Positions 17,176-26,824 are shown, numbered from the stretch's first letter. The stretch: DNA of 64,000 nt from Pseudomonas capeferrum (GCF_000731675.1 NZ_JMIT01000005.1:122508-186507), one strand, 5' to 3'. A program made the numbers and translations. Notes: a model not told the origin generated them from the letters alone.

Positions 17176-18375
17176 TCAGGCCGCACTGAACGTCTTGTGC
17201 GGATCAATCACAAACTTCTTCGGCACCCCAGCATCAAACTCGCCATACCCTTCCGGCGCCTGATCCAGGCTGATCACCTGCACGCCAACCACTTCAGCAA
17301 TATTGATGCGATCCCACATGATCGCCTGCATCAGCTGGCGGTTGTACTTCATGGTGGGGGTCTGGCCGGTGTGGAAGCTGTGCGATTTCGCCCAGCCCAG
17401 GCCAAAGCGGATGCTCAGCGCGCCGATCTTGGCAGCGGCATCTACCGCGCCCGGGTCTTCGGTCACGTACAGCCCTGGGATACCGATGTTGCCGGCAACG
17501 CGGGTCACTTGCATCAGCGAGTTCAGCACAGTAGCCGGGGCTTCGTGCTTGGCACCTTCGTGGCCATGGCCGCGTGCCTCGAAGCCGACGGCGTCAACGG
17601 CGCAGTCCACTTCCGGCTCACCGAGGATATCGACGATCTGCTCGTGCAGCGGGGTGTCCTTGGACAGGTCGACCACTTCGAAGCCCTGCGACTTGGCGTG
17701 TGCCAGGCGCAATGGGTTGAGGTCGCCGACGATGACGCAGGCAGCGCCCAGCAGGCGGGCCGAGGCAGCTGCAGCCAGGCCGACCGGGCCGGCACCGGCA
17801 ACGTAAACGGTACTGCCTGGGCCAACGCCGGCCGTCACAGCACCGTGGTAGCCAGTCGGCAGAATGTCGGACAGGCAGGTCAGGTCACGGATCTTTTCCA
17901 TGGCCTTGTCGCGATCCGGCAGTTTCAGCAGGTTGAAGTCAGCGTACGGCACCAGCACGTATTCAGCCTGGCCGCCGGTCCAGTCGCCCATGTCGACATA
18001 GCCGTAGGCGCCACCGGCGCGGGCCGGGTTGACGGTGAGGCAGACGCCGGTGTGCATCTCTTTGCACGAGCGGCAGCGGCCGCAGGCGACGTTGAACGGT
18101 ACCGACACCAGGTCGCCCTTTTTCAGGCGTTCGACGTCACGGCCCAACTCGACGATTTCACCGGTGATTTCGTGGCCCAGCACCAGGCCGACCTGGGCAG
18201 TGGTGCGGCCGCGGACCATGTGCTGGTCGGAGCCGCAGATGTTGGTGGAGACCACCTTGAGGATCACGCCGTGCTCGATCTTCTTGCCACGCGGGTCCTG
18301 CATTTTCGGGTAGTCGATATTGCGTACTTCGACCTTGCCGGCGCCGAGATATACCACTCCACGATTGCCAGACAT
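17176..18375 (-). CDS. fdhA: Glutathione-independent formaldehyde dehydrogenase
   Basis: This zinc-dependent medium-chain dehydrogenase oxidises formaldehyde to formate with tightly bound NAD. Its length (399 aa) matches the P. putida enzyme. Motifs are CGSDQHMVRGR and GHEITGEIVE (catalytic zinc), the four-cysteine structural zinc loop ACGRCRSCKEMHTGVC, and the Rossmann segment YVAGAGPVGLAAAASARLLG (about 180). It lies downstream of soxBDAG and purU on the same strand. The job is to remove formaldehyde released when sarcosine and betaine are demethylated. Confidence 0.96.
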   Translation of the reverse strand: MSGNRGVVYLGAGKVEVRNIDYPKMQDPRGKKIEHGVILKVVSTNICGSDQHMVRGRTTAQVGLVLGHEITGEIVELGRDVERLKKGDLVSVPFNVACGRCRSCKEMHTGVCLTVNPARAGGAYGYVDMGDWTGGQAEYVLVPYADFNLLKLPDRDKAMEKIRDLTCLSDILPTGYHGAVTAGVGPGSTVYVAGAGPVGLAAAASARLLGAACVIVGDLNPLRLAHAKSQGFEVVDLSKDTPLHEQIVDILGEPEVDCAVDAVGFEARGHGHEGAKHEAPATVLNSLMQVTRVAGNIGIPGLYVTEDPGAVDAAAKIGALSIRFGLGWAKSHSFHTGQTPTMKYNRQLMQAIMWDRINIAEVVGVQVISLDQAPEGYGEFDAGVPKKFVIDPHKTFSAA

Positions 18376-18634
18376 GCTCTTACCTCGCTTGGTTTTTATT
18401 TATGCAGCGTTGGTTGAAGCGCCGCCATCCATGGGCGGCATGTGTTACTGGAATGCTGGAATTGTGGGCTTGATGGGCATGACGGCGCTGACTGGAAACG
18501 ACAGAGAGATGCCTTTTTACGGCAGGCGCATTGAGGGAGCCCTTCGCAGGCAAGCTGTCAGCCAACAAGCGCCGACTTGCCAGCAGCTGCAAGTCATTTT
18601 TTACAGTCATGCCAAGCGGTTTCAGCGGGGCCAC

Positions 18635-18650
18635 CTGGCATTTCTGCCAG
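18635..18650 (+). promoter_or_regulatory. Lux-box-like 16-bp palindrome, copy D (perfect)
   Basis: CTGGCA-TTTC-TGCCAG, a perfect 6-bp-arm palindrome followed by TT. It lies 113 nt before the ATG at 18764, further than the other copies. The gap 18376-18763 shows no gene. Confidence 0.55.
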
Positions 18651-18763
18651 TTGTGCAGCCATTGCGTTGGGACGAAAGTCACTGCTGCCCATTCGCATGC
18701 CTGAAACGGTAAGCGGAATGCCCACGGGCTGGCGGCTCCCCCTATAGCTTGGAGTAGCATTCT

Positions 18764-19201
18764 ATGAAAATTGTCGTGAAGACCGATGAAGGTGTTTGTT
18801 ATCCGAATACCGAACTGGCGCTGCAAATACGCACCGATGATGAAATTCAGGTCGCTTGGACGGACGAACATGCAACACGCTATACGATCGCTCCCGTACA
18901 ACGGATCATCGTCCCTGAAACGGTTACCCTGGTGACCACCATGAGCCCTGGACGCAGCAGCAGCAAAAGCCAGCCTTTGAATATTGGCGAGCCGCCACTT
19001 TCAAACGTGGCACTGCACTTGCGAGCGTCGGACACATGGGAATATGTCCACGACGCGAACGCCATGAAAACGATGGCCACCTTGGCCAATAATGAAAAGT
19101 TCGAGTACAAGGGTGAGGCGTACACTGCCTACTTCAGGATTGCCCATCTATGGGTCGACAAAGACTGGTTCGTCTGGCAAATCATCGCTGACAAGCGCTG
19201 A
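18764..19201 (+). CDS. Hypothetical protein
   Basis: A 145-aa protein I do not recognise. It has no signal peptide or membrane helix. The N-terminal half is beta-rich (IVVKTDEGVCYPNTELALQI, TIAPVQRIIVPETVTLVTT), then a Ser-rich linker, and an aromatic C-terminus (YFRIAHLWVDKDWFVWQIIADKR). GGAG precedes the ATG. Base use is less GC-rich than the flanking fdhA and purU, and the gene is inserted between them, so it is probably an accessory gene. Copy D of the palindrome suggests shared control with the RHS genes. Confidence 0.65.
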   Translation: MKIVVKTDEGVCYPNTELALQIRTDDEIQVAWTDEHATRYTIAPVQRIIVPETVTLVTTMSPGRSSSKSQPLNIGEPPLSNVALHLRASDTWEYVHDANAMKTMATLANNEKFEYKGEAYTAYFRIAHLWVDKDWFVWQIIADKR

Positions 19202-19220
19202 ATGCCCTGGCTGACAAGTG

Positions 19221-19244
19221 CAATCGCCGGCTTGCCGGCGATTG
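19221..19244. terminator. Hairpin between the hypothetical gene and purU
   Basis: CAATCGCCGGC-TT-GCCGGCGATTG has perfect 11-bp arms between convergent genes, without a clear T-run. It could act as a bidirectional stop or as a stabilising structure. Confidence 0.5.
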
Positions 19245-19256
19245 AACCCGACGCCA

Positions 19257-20114
19257 CTACAAAACGACAGTCCTGTTGGCGTTCAGGAACACCCGTCGTT
19301 CAATGTGGTACCCCACCGCCCGCGCCAGCGTCAGGCATTCGATATCCCGTCCCTTGGCAATCAGGTCCTCGGGGTAATGGCTGTGGTCCACCACTTCGAC
19401 GCCCTGGGCAATGATCGGCCCTTCGTCGAGGTCGTTGTTGATGTAGTGCGCCGTGGCGCCGACCATCTTCACGCCTTTGTTGTACGCCTGGTGGTAAGGC
19501 TTGGCGCCCTTGAACCCTGGCAACAGTGAGTGGTGAATATTGATCGCCCAGCCATCCAGGCGTCGGCACAGCTCGGGCGACAGCACCTGCATGTAGCGGG
19601 CAAGGATGACCAGCTCAGCGCCGGACGCCTCGATCACCTGCAACACCTTGCGCTCTTGCCCAGCCTTGTCGTTGGGGTCGAGTGCAAAGTGGTAATAGGG
19701 GATCTTGTGCCAGTGCGCCAGTGGCTCCAGGTCGGGGTGGTTGGACACCACCGCGACCACGTCCATGCTCAGTTGGCCAATGCGCTGGCGATACAGCAGG
19801 TCGTTCAGGCAGTGGTCGGCCTTGGACACCATGATCACCACCTTGGGGCGGTGGTTGGGCGCGGTCAGCTCGAAGGCCATGCCGAACGCTTCACTGCGCT
19901 CGGCGAGGCCGGCACGAAAGCCGACCTCGTCAAAATCGTCCGGCTGGCGGAATTCGACGCGAATGAAGAAGCGCCCCGACTGCCGGTCATCGAAGGAGTG
20001 GTGCTCCGTCACGTAGCAGCGCTGCTCGAAGAGGTAACGCGTCACCACGTCGACGGTACCGAGCATGCTCGGGCAGTCGGCGGTGAGAATCCAGGTATCC
20101 GGTGCCCGACTCAT
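19257..20114 (-). CDS. purU: Formyltetrahydrofolate deformylase
   Basis: PurU hydrolyses 10-formyl-THF to formate and THF, recycling folate during one-carbon catabolism. The N-terminal ACT domain begins WILTADCPSMLGTVDVVTRYL. The formyltransferase-like domain carries VVIMVSKADHCLNDLLYR and the catalytic segment NIHHSLLPGFKGAKPYHQAY. Its length (285 aa) is typical. It starts 10 nt after the soxG stop, in the sarcosine oxidase operon, where folate-bound C1 units are produced. Confidence 0.95.
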   Translation of the reverse strand: MSRAPDTWILTADCPSMLGTVDVVTRYLFEQRCYVTEHHSFDDRQSGRFFIRVEFRQPDDFDEVGFRAGLAERSEAFGMAFELTAPNHRPKVVIMVSKADHCLNDLLYRQRIGQLSMDVVAVVSNHPDLEPLAHWHKIPYYHFALDPNDKAGQERKVLQVIEASGAELVILARYMQVLSPELCRRLDGWAINIHHSLLPGFKGAKPYHQAYNKGVKMVGATAHYINNDLDEGPIIAQGVEVVDHSHYPEDLIAKGRDIECLTLARAVGYHIERRVFLNANRTVVL

Positions 20115-20124
20115 GTCTTTCTCC

Positions 20125-20757
20125 TTAGGCTTCGATGCTCAGACCGTATTCGGCCGAAGCGTCCTGCAGCCACAGCCACCAGTAATCGGCAAAGCTGCGG
20201 CGAATCACCAGTTCCCAGGTGTCTTCGGCGGTGCGGCGGATCACCAGTTGCGACTTGGCGAATACGGTGCCGACAGCCTTGCCCACCGGGAAGTTGTTCG
20301 GGTGCACATCATAGCTGGTGGACTTCATCAGCACTTCGCGCACATTCGGGCCGCGCAGTTCCAGCAGGCTCTGCCCACCGCTGACGTTGACCACCTGGAT
20401 GTGCAGGCCTTCGAGGGCCGCGCGCAGTTTTTGCTCGACGGCGAACTCCTGGCCGCCCGGGACGATCAGCAGCCACTCGTCGGGGCCCATCCACTGCAGC
20501 GACATCTCGTTGTTGGCGACCACGGTCAGGGCGACCGGCAGCTCCAGGCCCAAGGCCTTGTGCACGCCTGCGGCAAAGGCCGGATCATGGCCGTCGCCGC
20601 GCAGGGTCAGGTGGCCGAGGAATTTCTTTTCACGCAGGGTCACACCTGCGTTCTTGCGGCCCTTGCCAACCAGGCTGGCCAGGTCGGCGTGGTGCAGCGG
20701 CGACTGGGCCTTGGCTTCGGCGCCGGGGTTTTGCTGGAAGACGTTGATAGCGCTCAT
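20125..20757 (-). CDS. soxG: Sarcosine oxidase gamma subunit
   Basis: The smallest catalytic-core partner of the heterotetrameric sarcosine oxidase, 210 aa. It resembles the aminomethyltransferase fold (ALTVVANNEMSLQWMGPDEWLLIVPGG; DLRGDGHDPAF-like segments) and ends in the family's IRRSFADYWWLWLQDASAEYG. It is separated from soxA by 183 nt containing a REP pair and is followed after 10 nt by purU. It probably tunes binding of the alpha subunit. Confidence 0.92.
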   Translation of the reverse strand: MSAINVFQQNPGAEAKAQSPLHHADLASLVGKGRKNAGVTLREKKFLGHLTLRGDGHDPAFAAGVHKALGLELPVALTVVANNEMSLQWMGPDEWLLIVPGGQEFAVEQKLRAALEGLHIQVVNVSGGQSLLELRGPNVREVLMKSTSYDVHPNNFPVGKAVGTVFAKSQLVIRRTAEDTWELVIRRSFADYWWLWLQDASAEYGLSIEA

Positions 20758-20828
20758 TTCTTACCTGCCTTGAATTCTGTTGTCCGTAAGACCAGAGGTC
20801 AGATGCAATGCCCGAATGCTAATGGGGG

Positions 20829-20917
20829 CCCAGTGGGAGCGGGCTTGTCCCGCGAAGAGGGCGGTGAGGCCACCAGCGCATTCGCGGGGCAAGCCCGCTC
20901 CCACAAGGTTTGCATTC
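20829..20917. repeat. REP pair, family 1, between soxA and soxG
   Basis: Inverted family-1 units inside the sox operon, between two subunit genes. Such a structure can protect or separate message segments. The left unit carries a T in the core (CTTGTCCCGCG), a variant also seen at 32852-32941. Confidence 0.86.
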
Positions 20918-20940
20918 CAATTCAGGCCTACCGGTGGGCC

Positions 20941-23900
20941 TTAGACGTTCTGCCGCTCACCCTTCGGATCGAAGAACACCGAAGACACGATCTCCGCCTC
21001 GATCACGCTGCCGTCGGCCTGCGGCGAGAACACACGCTCGCCCATGCGCTTGAGGCCGCCCTTGACCACACCCATGGCGAACGAATAGCCCAGGGAGTTG
21101 GCTGCGTAGCTGGAGGTAACGTGGCCGACCATGTCCATCGGGATCGGTTGCTTGGGGTCGAACACCAGCTGAGCACCTTCCGGCAGCCACTGGGTCGGGT
21201 CCACAGGCTTGAGGCCGACCAGTTGCTTGCGGTTGTCGCGCAGGCAGTCTTCGCGGTTCATGCCACGCAGGCCGATCCACGAGAACGGCTTGTTGCGGCC
21301 CACGCACCAGCTCATGTTGAGGTCGTCCGGGTTCATCGAGCCGTCCGTGTCCTGGCCAACGATGATGAAGCCCTTCTCGGCACGCAGTACGTGCATGGTC
21401 TCGGTGCCATACGGGGTCAGGTTGTATTGCTTGCCTGCCTCGATGATCTTTTCCAGTACGCCCATGGCGTAGTTGGCCTGCACGTTGACTTCGTACGACA
21501 GCTCACCGGTGAACGAGATACGGAACACCCGGGCCGGTACGCCGCCAACAGTGCCTTCCTTCCAGGTCATGAACGGGAAGGCGTCCTTGTCCAGGTCGAT
21601 GTCGTCGGTCAGCGCGCTCAGCAGCTTGCGGCTATTGGGGCCGGACAGGGTCATGGTCGCCCAGTGGTCGGTGACCGAGGTGAAGTACACCTTCATCTCT
21701 GGCCATTCGGTCTGGTGGTACAGCTCCAGCCACTGCAGCACACGGGCGGCGCCGCCGGTGGTGGTGGTCATGTAGAAGTGGTTGTCGCCAACGCAGGCAG
21801 TGACGCCGTCGTCGAAGACCATACCGTCTTCCTTGCACATCAGGCCGTAACGGGCCTTGCCCACGTCGAGCTTGGTCCAGGCGTTGCTGTAGATGCGGTT
21901 GAGGAACTCGCGTGCATCCGGGCCCTGGATGTCGATCTTGCCCAGGGTCGAGGCGTCGAGCAGGCCCACGCTGTCGCGCACAGCCTTGCACTCGCGGGCC
22001 ACGGCGGCGTGGATGTCTTCACCGGCTTTGGGGAAGTACCACGGGCGCTTCCACTGGCCGACGTCTTCGAACTCGGCGCCGTTCTTCACGTGCCAGCCAT
22101 GCAGGGCGGTGAAGCGCACAGGCTCGAACAGGTGGCCACAGTGCCGGCCCGCTACCGCACCGAAGGTCACCGGCGTGTAGTTCGGGCGGAACATGGTGGT
22201 GCCCATCTCCGGAATGGTGATGCCGATCGAACGGGCGGCGATGGCCAGGCCGTTGATGTTGCCCAGCTTGCCCTGGTCGGTACCGAAGCCCAGCGCGGTG
22301 TAGCGCTTGACGTGCTCGACCGACTCGAAGCCTTCACGGGTAGCCAGTTCGATACCGGCGGCGGTCACGTCGTTCTGCTGGTCGACGAACTGCTTCGGCC
22401 CCTTGGTGCCCTTGTCGTGCGGCACCTGGAACAGCGCCACGGTGGCCTCTTCCTTGCGTGCCACGGTTTTCGGCAGGGTGCCGGCAGTGGCCTTGAAGCC
22501 GGCTTCGGTGGCTGCGCGCACGCCGCCTTCGAAGCCGTCGGCAATCACATCACCGAGGGCATAGATGCCGTGGATACCGCCGACGCACACGCGTTTCTGC
22601 GGTGCATCACCCGGCACGAAGCCGAGGATGTCTTCACGCCATACCGGGCGACCGCCCAGGTGCGAAGCCAGGTGGACGATCGGGCTGTAGCCGCCGGAGG
22701 TAGCGATCAGGTCGCACTCAAGGGTTTCGCCAGGGCTGGTGACTTTATGTGCCTGCACGTCGATGGCGGCCACGCGGGCGCCGGTCACGTGCTTGCTGCC
22801 CTTGGCCTCGACCACGGCGCTGGAGGTGAGGATGCGGATGCCCTTGGCACGTGCTTCCTCGACCAGCGAACCGCGCGGGTTGTGGCGGGCGTCGGCGATG
22901 GCGACCACTTGCAGGCCAGCGTCGTGCCAGTCCAGCGCGGCGCGGTAGGCGTGGTCGTTGTTGGTCGACAGCACCAGCTTGCGGCCCGGGGCCACGCCGT
23001 AGCGGCGCACGTAGGTGGAGACAGCACCGGCCAGCATGTTGCCCGGCACGTCGTTGTTGCCGTACACCAGCGGGCGCTCGTGTGCGCCAGCGGCCAGTAC
23101 CACACGGCCGGCACGCACACGGTGCACGCGGTGACGCACCTGGCCGATCGGGGCGCGGTCACCGAGGTGGTCGGTGAGGCGCTCGTGGATGGTCAGGAAG
23201 TTGTGGTCGTGGTAGCCGTTGACCGTGGCGCGTGGCAGCAGGGTCACTTCCGGCAGGCTTTCCAGCTCTTTGACGATGCTGCTCACCCACTCGGCGGCAG
23301 GCTTGCCGTCGAGGGTCTCGCGGCTGTCGAGCAGGCTGCCACCGAACTCTTCCTGCTCGTCGGCGAGGATCACCCGCGCACCGCTGCGGGCAGCGGCCAG
23401 GGCGGCAGCCAGGCCAGCAGGGCCAGCACCGACGATCAGCACGTCGCAGTGCTGGTTCATGTAGTCGTAGCTGTCCGGGTCGTTCTGCAGCGGTGCACGG
23501 CCAAGGCCTGCCGCCTTGCGGATGTACTTCTCGTAAGTCATCCAGAACGATTTCGGGTACATGAAGGTTTTGTAGTAGAAGCCCGGCGGCATCATGCTGC
23601 CGCCGACCTTGCCGAGGATGCCCATGACGTCATTGTTGACGTTCGGCCAGCCGTTGGTGCTGGTGGCGACCAGGCCGGCGTAAAGCGCCTGCTGGGTGGC
23701 ACGCACGTTAGGGATCTGGGTGGCTTCGCTGGAGCCGATCTGCAGGATGGCGTTCGGCTCTTCGGTACCGGCGGCGATGATGCCGCGCGGGCGCGAGTAC
23801 TTGAAGCTGCGGCCGACGATATCGACGCCGTTGGCCAGCAGCGCGGCGGCCAGGCTGTCACCGGCATAACCCTGGTAGGTCTTGCCGTTGAAGGTGAAGT

Positions 23901-23958
23901 TCAGGACCTTGCTGCGGTCGATACGGCCGCCGCTGGCGAGGCGATAGGTCTGGCTCAT
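20941..23958 (-). CDS. soxA: Sarcosine oxidase alpha subunit
   Basis: The 1005-aa large subunit of heterotetrameric sarcosine oxidase. It binds NAD and folate and passes the one-carbon unit to THF. The N-terminal 2Fe-2S-like domain (LNFTFNGKTYQGYAGDSLAAALLANG) is followed by a Rossmann dinucleotide site VLIVGAGPAGLAAALAAARSG (near residue 175). The C-terminal third is a GcvT-like aminomethyltransferase (YGLMCKEDGMVFDDGV, GELSYEVNV, VGHVTSSYAANSLGYSFAMG). The start overlaps the soxD stop by 4 nt (ATGA), indicating translational coupling. Confidence 0.96.
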   Translation of the reverse strand: MSQTYRLASGGRIDRSKVLNFTFNGKTYQGYAGDSLAAALLANGVDIVGRSFKYSRPRGIIAAGTEEPNAILQIGSSEATQIPNVRATQQALYAGLVATSTNGWPNVNNDVMGILGKVGGSMMPPGFYYKTFMYPKSFWMTYEKYIRKAAGLGRAPLQNDPDSYDYMNQHCDVLIVGAGPAGLAAALAAARSGARVILADEQEEFGGSLLDSRETLDGKPAAEWVSSIVKELESLPEVTLLPRATVNGYHDHNFLTIHERLTDHLGDRAPIGQVRHRVHRVRAGRVVLAAGAHERPLVYGNNDVPGNMLAGAVSTYVRRYGVAPGRKLVLSTNNDHAYRAALDWHDAGLQVVAIADARHNPRGSLVEEARAKGIRILTSSAVVEAKGSKHVTGARVAAIDVQAHKVTSPGETLECDLIATSGGYSPIVHLASHLGGRPVWREDILGFVPGDAPQKRVCVGGIHGIYALGDVIADGFEGGVRAATEAGFKATAGTLPKTVARKEEATVALFQVPHDKGTKGPKQFVDQQNDVTAAGIELATREGFESVEHVKRYTALGFGTDQGKLGNINGLAIAARSIGITIPEMGTTMFRPNYTPVTFGAVAGRHCGHLFEPVRFTALHGWHVKNGAEFEDVGQWKRPWYFPKAGEDIHAAVARECKAVRDSVGLLDASTLGKIDIQGPDAREFLNRIYSNAWTKLDVGKARYGLMCKEDGMVFDDGVTACVGDNHFYMTTTTGGAARVLQWLELYHQTEWPEMKVYFTSVTDHWATMTLSGPNSRKLLSALTDDIDLDKDAFPFMTWKEGTVGGVPARVFRISFTGELSYEVNVQANYAMGVLEKIIEAGKQYNLTPYGTETMHVLRAEKGFIIVGQDTDGSMNPDDLNMSWCVGRNKPFSWIGLRGMNREDCLRDNRKQLVGLKPVDPTQWLPEGAQLVFDPKQPIPMDMVGHVTSSYAANSLGYSFAMGVVKGGLKRMGERVFSPQADGSVIEAEIVSSVFFDPKGERQNV

Positions 23959-24290
23959 ACTTTTTCCCCTTGGCCTTTGACGGTCGACGGTGCGCTGTTC
24001 TGCTTGCCGTTGGCGGTCACCTGCGGCTTCTCGCCAATCTTGTAGGTTTCCAGAATCTCGTAGGTCACGGTGTCACGGGTGACGTTGAAGTACTGACGGC
24101 AGCCGGCAACGTGGTCCCACAGTTCATGGTGAATACCGCGCGGGTTGTCGCGGAAGAACATGTAGGTGCCCCACTCTTCGTCGGAGCAGGCGGCAGGGTC
24201 CAGCGGGCGGGCGATGTGCGCCTGGCCGGAGGCGTGGAACTCTTCTTCGGAGCGCAGCTCGCCGCAGTGGGGACAGAAAATATGCAACAT
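23955..24290 (-). CDS. soxD: Sarcosine oxidase delta subunit
   Basis: A 111-aa zinc-binding subunit. It begins MLHIFCPHCGELRSEEEFH, whose cysteines with later Cys/His residues (AGCRQYF) hold zinc. GTYMFFRDNPRGIHHELWDHVAGCR is the family core. The ATG at 24288-24290 is chosen because homology starts there and soxB ends 14 nt before; the longer open frame runs into soxB. It overlaps soxA by 4 nt. Confidence 0.94.
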   Translation of the reverse strand: MLHIFCPHCGELRSEEEFHASGQAHIARPLDPAACSDEEWGTYMFFRDNPRGIHHELWDHVAGCRQYFNVTRDTVTYEILETYKIGEKPQVTANGKQNSAPSTVKGQGEKV

Positions 24291-24304
24291 GACGGTGTCT
24301 CCGG

Positions 24305-25555
24305 TTAGTGGGCGACGGCGGCGGCGCCGTGTTCGTCGATCAGTGCGCCGTTGTAGAAACGGTCCATGGAGAACGGCGCAGCCAGCGGGTGCATCTCGCC
24401 TTTGGCCAGGCTTGCGGCAAAGACGTTGCCCGAACCCGGGGTCGCCTTGAAGCCGCCGGTGCCCCAGCCGCAGTTGAAGAACATGTTCTTGACCGGGGTC
24501 TTGGAGATGATCGGGCAGGCGTCCGGCGAGGTGTCGACGATGCCGCCCCACTGGCGGTTCATGCGTACGCGCGAGAGGTTGGGGAACATCTCGACGATCG
24601 CCTGCAGGGTGTGCTCGATCACCGGGTACGAACCGCGCTGGCCGTAGCCGACCCAGCCGTCGATACCGGCGCCGATCACCAGGTCGCCCTTGTCGGACTG
24701 GCTGATGTAGCCGTGCACCGCGTTGGACATGATCACGCTGTCGATGATCGGTTTGATCGGCTCGGACACCAGTGCTTGCAGCGGGTGCGATTCCAGCGGC
24801 AGGCGGAAGCCGGCCAGCTTGGCCATGTGCCCGGAGTTACCGGCAGTGACCACACCGACGCGCTTGGCGCCGATGAAGCCTTTGTTGGTTTCCACGCCGA
24901 TGACCGCGCCGTTTTCCTTGCGGAAACCGATCACTTCGGTCTGCTGGATCAGGTCGACGCCCAGGGCATCGGCGGCACGGGCGTAACCCCAGGCCACGGC
25001 GTCGTGACGGGCGACGCCACCACGGCGCTGAACGGTAGCGCCGAGGATCGGGTAGCGGGTGTTCTTGGAGCAGTCCAGGTACGGGATTTCGGCTGCGACC
25101 TGGGCGGTGTTCAGCAGTTCGCCATCGACACCGTTGAGGCGGTTGGCACTGACGCGGCGCTCGGAGTCACGAATGTCCTGCAGGGTGTGGCACAGGTTGT
25201 AGACGCCGCGCTGAGAGAACATCACGTTGTAGTTGATGTCCTGGGACAGGCCTTCCCACAGTTTCATGGCGTGCTCGTACAGCTGCGCCGACTCGTCCCA
25301 CAGGTAGTTGGACCGCACGATGGTGGTGTTACGGGCGGTGTTGCCGCCGCCCAGGTAACCTTTCTCGATCACCGCGACGTTGGTGATGCCGTGTTCCTTG
25401 GCCAGGTAGTAGGCCGTGGCCAGACCATGGCCGCCACCGCCGACGATGACCACGTCGTAGACCTTTTTAGGGGTCGGCGTGCGCCACATGCGCTGCCAGT
25501 TTTCGTGGTGGCTGAGGGAGTGCTTGAAGAGGCCGAAGCCCGAGTAGCGTTGCAT
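24305..25555 (-). CDS. soxB: Sarcosine oxidase beta subunit
   Basis: This catalytic FAD/FMN subunit (416 aa) oxidises sarcosine to glycine. The dinucleotide-binding motif VVIVGGGGHGLATAYYLAKEHG is near residue 33. Family segments are RNTTIVRSNYLWDES, HDAVAWGYARAADALGVDL and CGWGTGGFKATPGSGNVFA. It follows glyA by 15 nt, giving the order glyA-soxB-soxD-soxA-soxG-purU. The product glycine plus methylene-THF is what GlyA uses. Confidence 0.96.
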   Translation of the reverse strand: MQRYSGFGLFKHSLSHHENWQRMWRTPTPKKVYDVVIVGGGGHGLATAYYLAKEHGITNVAVIEKGYLGGGNTARNTTIVRSNYLWDESAQLYEHAMKLWEGLSQDINYNVMFSQRGVYNLCHTLQDIRDSERRVSANRLNGVDGELLNTAQVAAEIPYLDCSKNTRYPILGATVQRRGGVARHDAVAWGYARAADALGVDLIQQTEVIGFRKENGAVIGVETNKGFIGAKRVGVVTAGNSGHMAKLAGFRLPLESHPLQALVSEPIKPIIDSVIMSNAVHGYISQSDKGDLVIGAGIDGWVGYGQRGSYPVIEHTLQAIVEMFPNLSRVRMNRQWGGIVDTSPDACPIISKTPVKNMFFNCGWGTGGFKATPGSGNVFAASLAKGEMHPLAAPFSMDRFYNGALIDEHGAAAVAH

Positions 25556-25570
25556 GGTCGTTTACTCCAC

Positions 25571-26824
25571 TCAGCGGTAAACAGGGAAGTCTGCGCACAG
25601 GGCGGCGACGTTCTTCGCCACATCGGCTTCAACGTCGGCATCACCGAGGTTGTCGAGGATGTCGCAGATCCAGCCAGCCAGGGCCACACACTGGGCGACT
25701 TTGAAGCCGCGGGTGGTGACAGCCGGGGTGCCGATGCGCAGGCCCGAGGTGACGAACGGTGACTGCGGGTCGTTGGGCACGGCGTTCTTGTTGACGGTGA
25801 TGTGCTCTCGGCCCAGGGCGGCGGCGGCATCTTTACCGGTGAGGCCCTGGCGGATCAGGCTGACCAGGAACAGGTGGTTGTCGGTGCCGCCGGACACCAC
25901 GTCGTAGCCGCGGTCGATGAACACCTGGGCCATGGCCTGGGCGTTTTCGATGACCTGCTGCTGGTAGCGCTTGAACTCAGGCTCCAGCGCTTCCTTGAAG
26001 CACACGGCCTTGGCGGCGATGACGTGCATCAGCGGGCCACCCTGGGCGCCGGGGAATACGGCAGCGTTGAGCTTCTTCTCGATCGCTTCGTTGGACTTGG
26101 CCAGGATCAGGCCGCCACGTGGACCGCGCAGGGTCTTGTGGGTGGTGGTGGTGACCACGTCGGCGTACGGCAGCGGGTTGGGGTACAGGCCAGCGGCAAC
26201 CAGGCCGGCGACGTGGGCCATGTCGACGAACAGCAGCGCACCGACCTTGTCGGCGATGGCGCGAAAGCGTGGGAAGTCGAGGGTTTTGGAGTAGGCCGAG
26301 AAGCCGGCAACGATCATCTTTGGCTTGTGCTCGACCGCCAGGCGCTCGACTTCGTCGTAGTCGATCAGGCCGGTGTCGGTGTTGATGCCGTACTGCACAG
26401 CGTTATACAGCTTGCCCGAAGACGACACCTTGGCGCCGTGGGTCAGGTGGCCGCCGTGGGCCAGGCTCATGCCCAGGATGGTGTCACCGGCCTGCAGCAG
26501 GGCCAGGTAGACCGCGCCGTTGGCGGAAGAGCCAGAGTGCGGCTGGACGTTGGCGAAGTCGGCACCGAACAGCTGCTTGGCGCGCTCGATGGCCAGCGCT
26601 TCGACTTTGTCGACGTGCTCGCAGCCGCCGTAGTAGCGCTTGCCTGGGTAGCCTTCGGCGTATTTGTTGGTCAGGCCGCTGCCCTGGGCCTGCATGACGC
26701 GCTTGCTGGTGTAGTTCTCCGAGGCGATCAGCTCGATGTGATCTTCCTGGCGCTGTTCTTCGGCATTCATCGCCGCCAGCAGTGCGTCGTCGTAACCCTG
26801 GATCTGGTCTTGCTTGCTGAACAT
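25571..26824 (-). CDS. glyA: Serine hydroxymethyltransferase
   Basis: A PLP enzyme that interconverts glycine plus 5,10-methylene-THF with serine plus THF. It is 417 aa, the usual length. MFSKQDQIQGYDDALLAAM opens the protein and HIELIASENYTS is conserved. The PLP-lysine is in VVTTTTHKTLRGPRGG (near 230). The start ATG is 26822-26824 with GGGAGA upstream; in-frame sequence further upstream runs into a REP and is not coding. As first gene of the sox operon it converts betaine-derived glycine to serine, which the dehydratase gene further along can deaminate. Confidence 0.96.
   Translation of the reverse strand: MFSKQDQIQGYDDALLAAMNAEEQRQEDHIELIASENYTSKRVMQAQGSGLTNKYAEGYPGKRYYGGCEHVDKVEALAIERAKQLFGADFANVQPHSGSSANGAVYLALLQAGDTILGMSLAHGGHLTHGAKVSSSGKLYNAVQYGINTDTGLIDYDEVERLAVEHKPKMIVAGFSAYSKTLDFPRFRAIADKVGALLFVDMAHVAGLVAAGLYPNPLPYADVVTTTTHKTLRGPRGGLILAKSNEAIEKKLNAAVFPGAQGGPLMHVIAAKAVCFKEALEPEFKRYQQQVIENAQAMAQVFIDRGYDVVSGGTDNHLFLVSLIRQGLTGKDAAAALGREHITVNKNAVPNDPQSPFVTSGLRIGTPAVTTRGFKVAQCVALAGWICDILDNLGDADVEADVAKNVAALCADFPVYR

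Noticed and set aside
18635..18650. Sigma-54 promoter reading of CTGGCATTTCTGCCAG
   Set aside because: The GG-to-GC distance is 7 nt instead of the 10 nt required for a -24/-12 promoter, and the site is a symmetric palindrome.
20065..24045. Very long plus-strand ORF (1326 codons) opposite soxG/soxA/soxD
   Set aside because: It mirrors the codon pattern of the minus-strand sox genes in GC-rich DNA, has no domain I recognise, and its composition (Val, His, Ala, Gly runs) is typical of antisense shadows.
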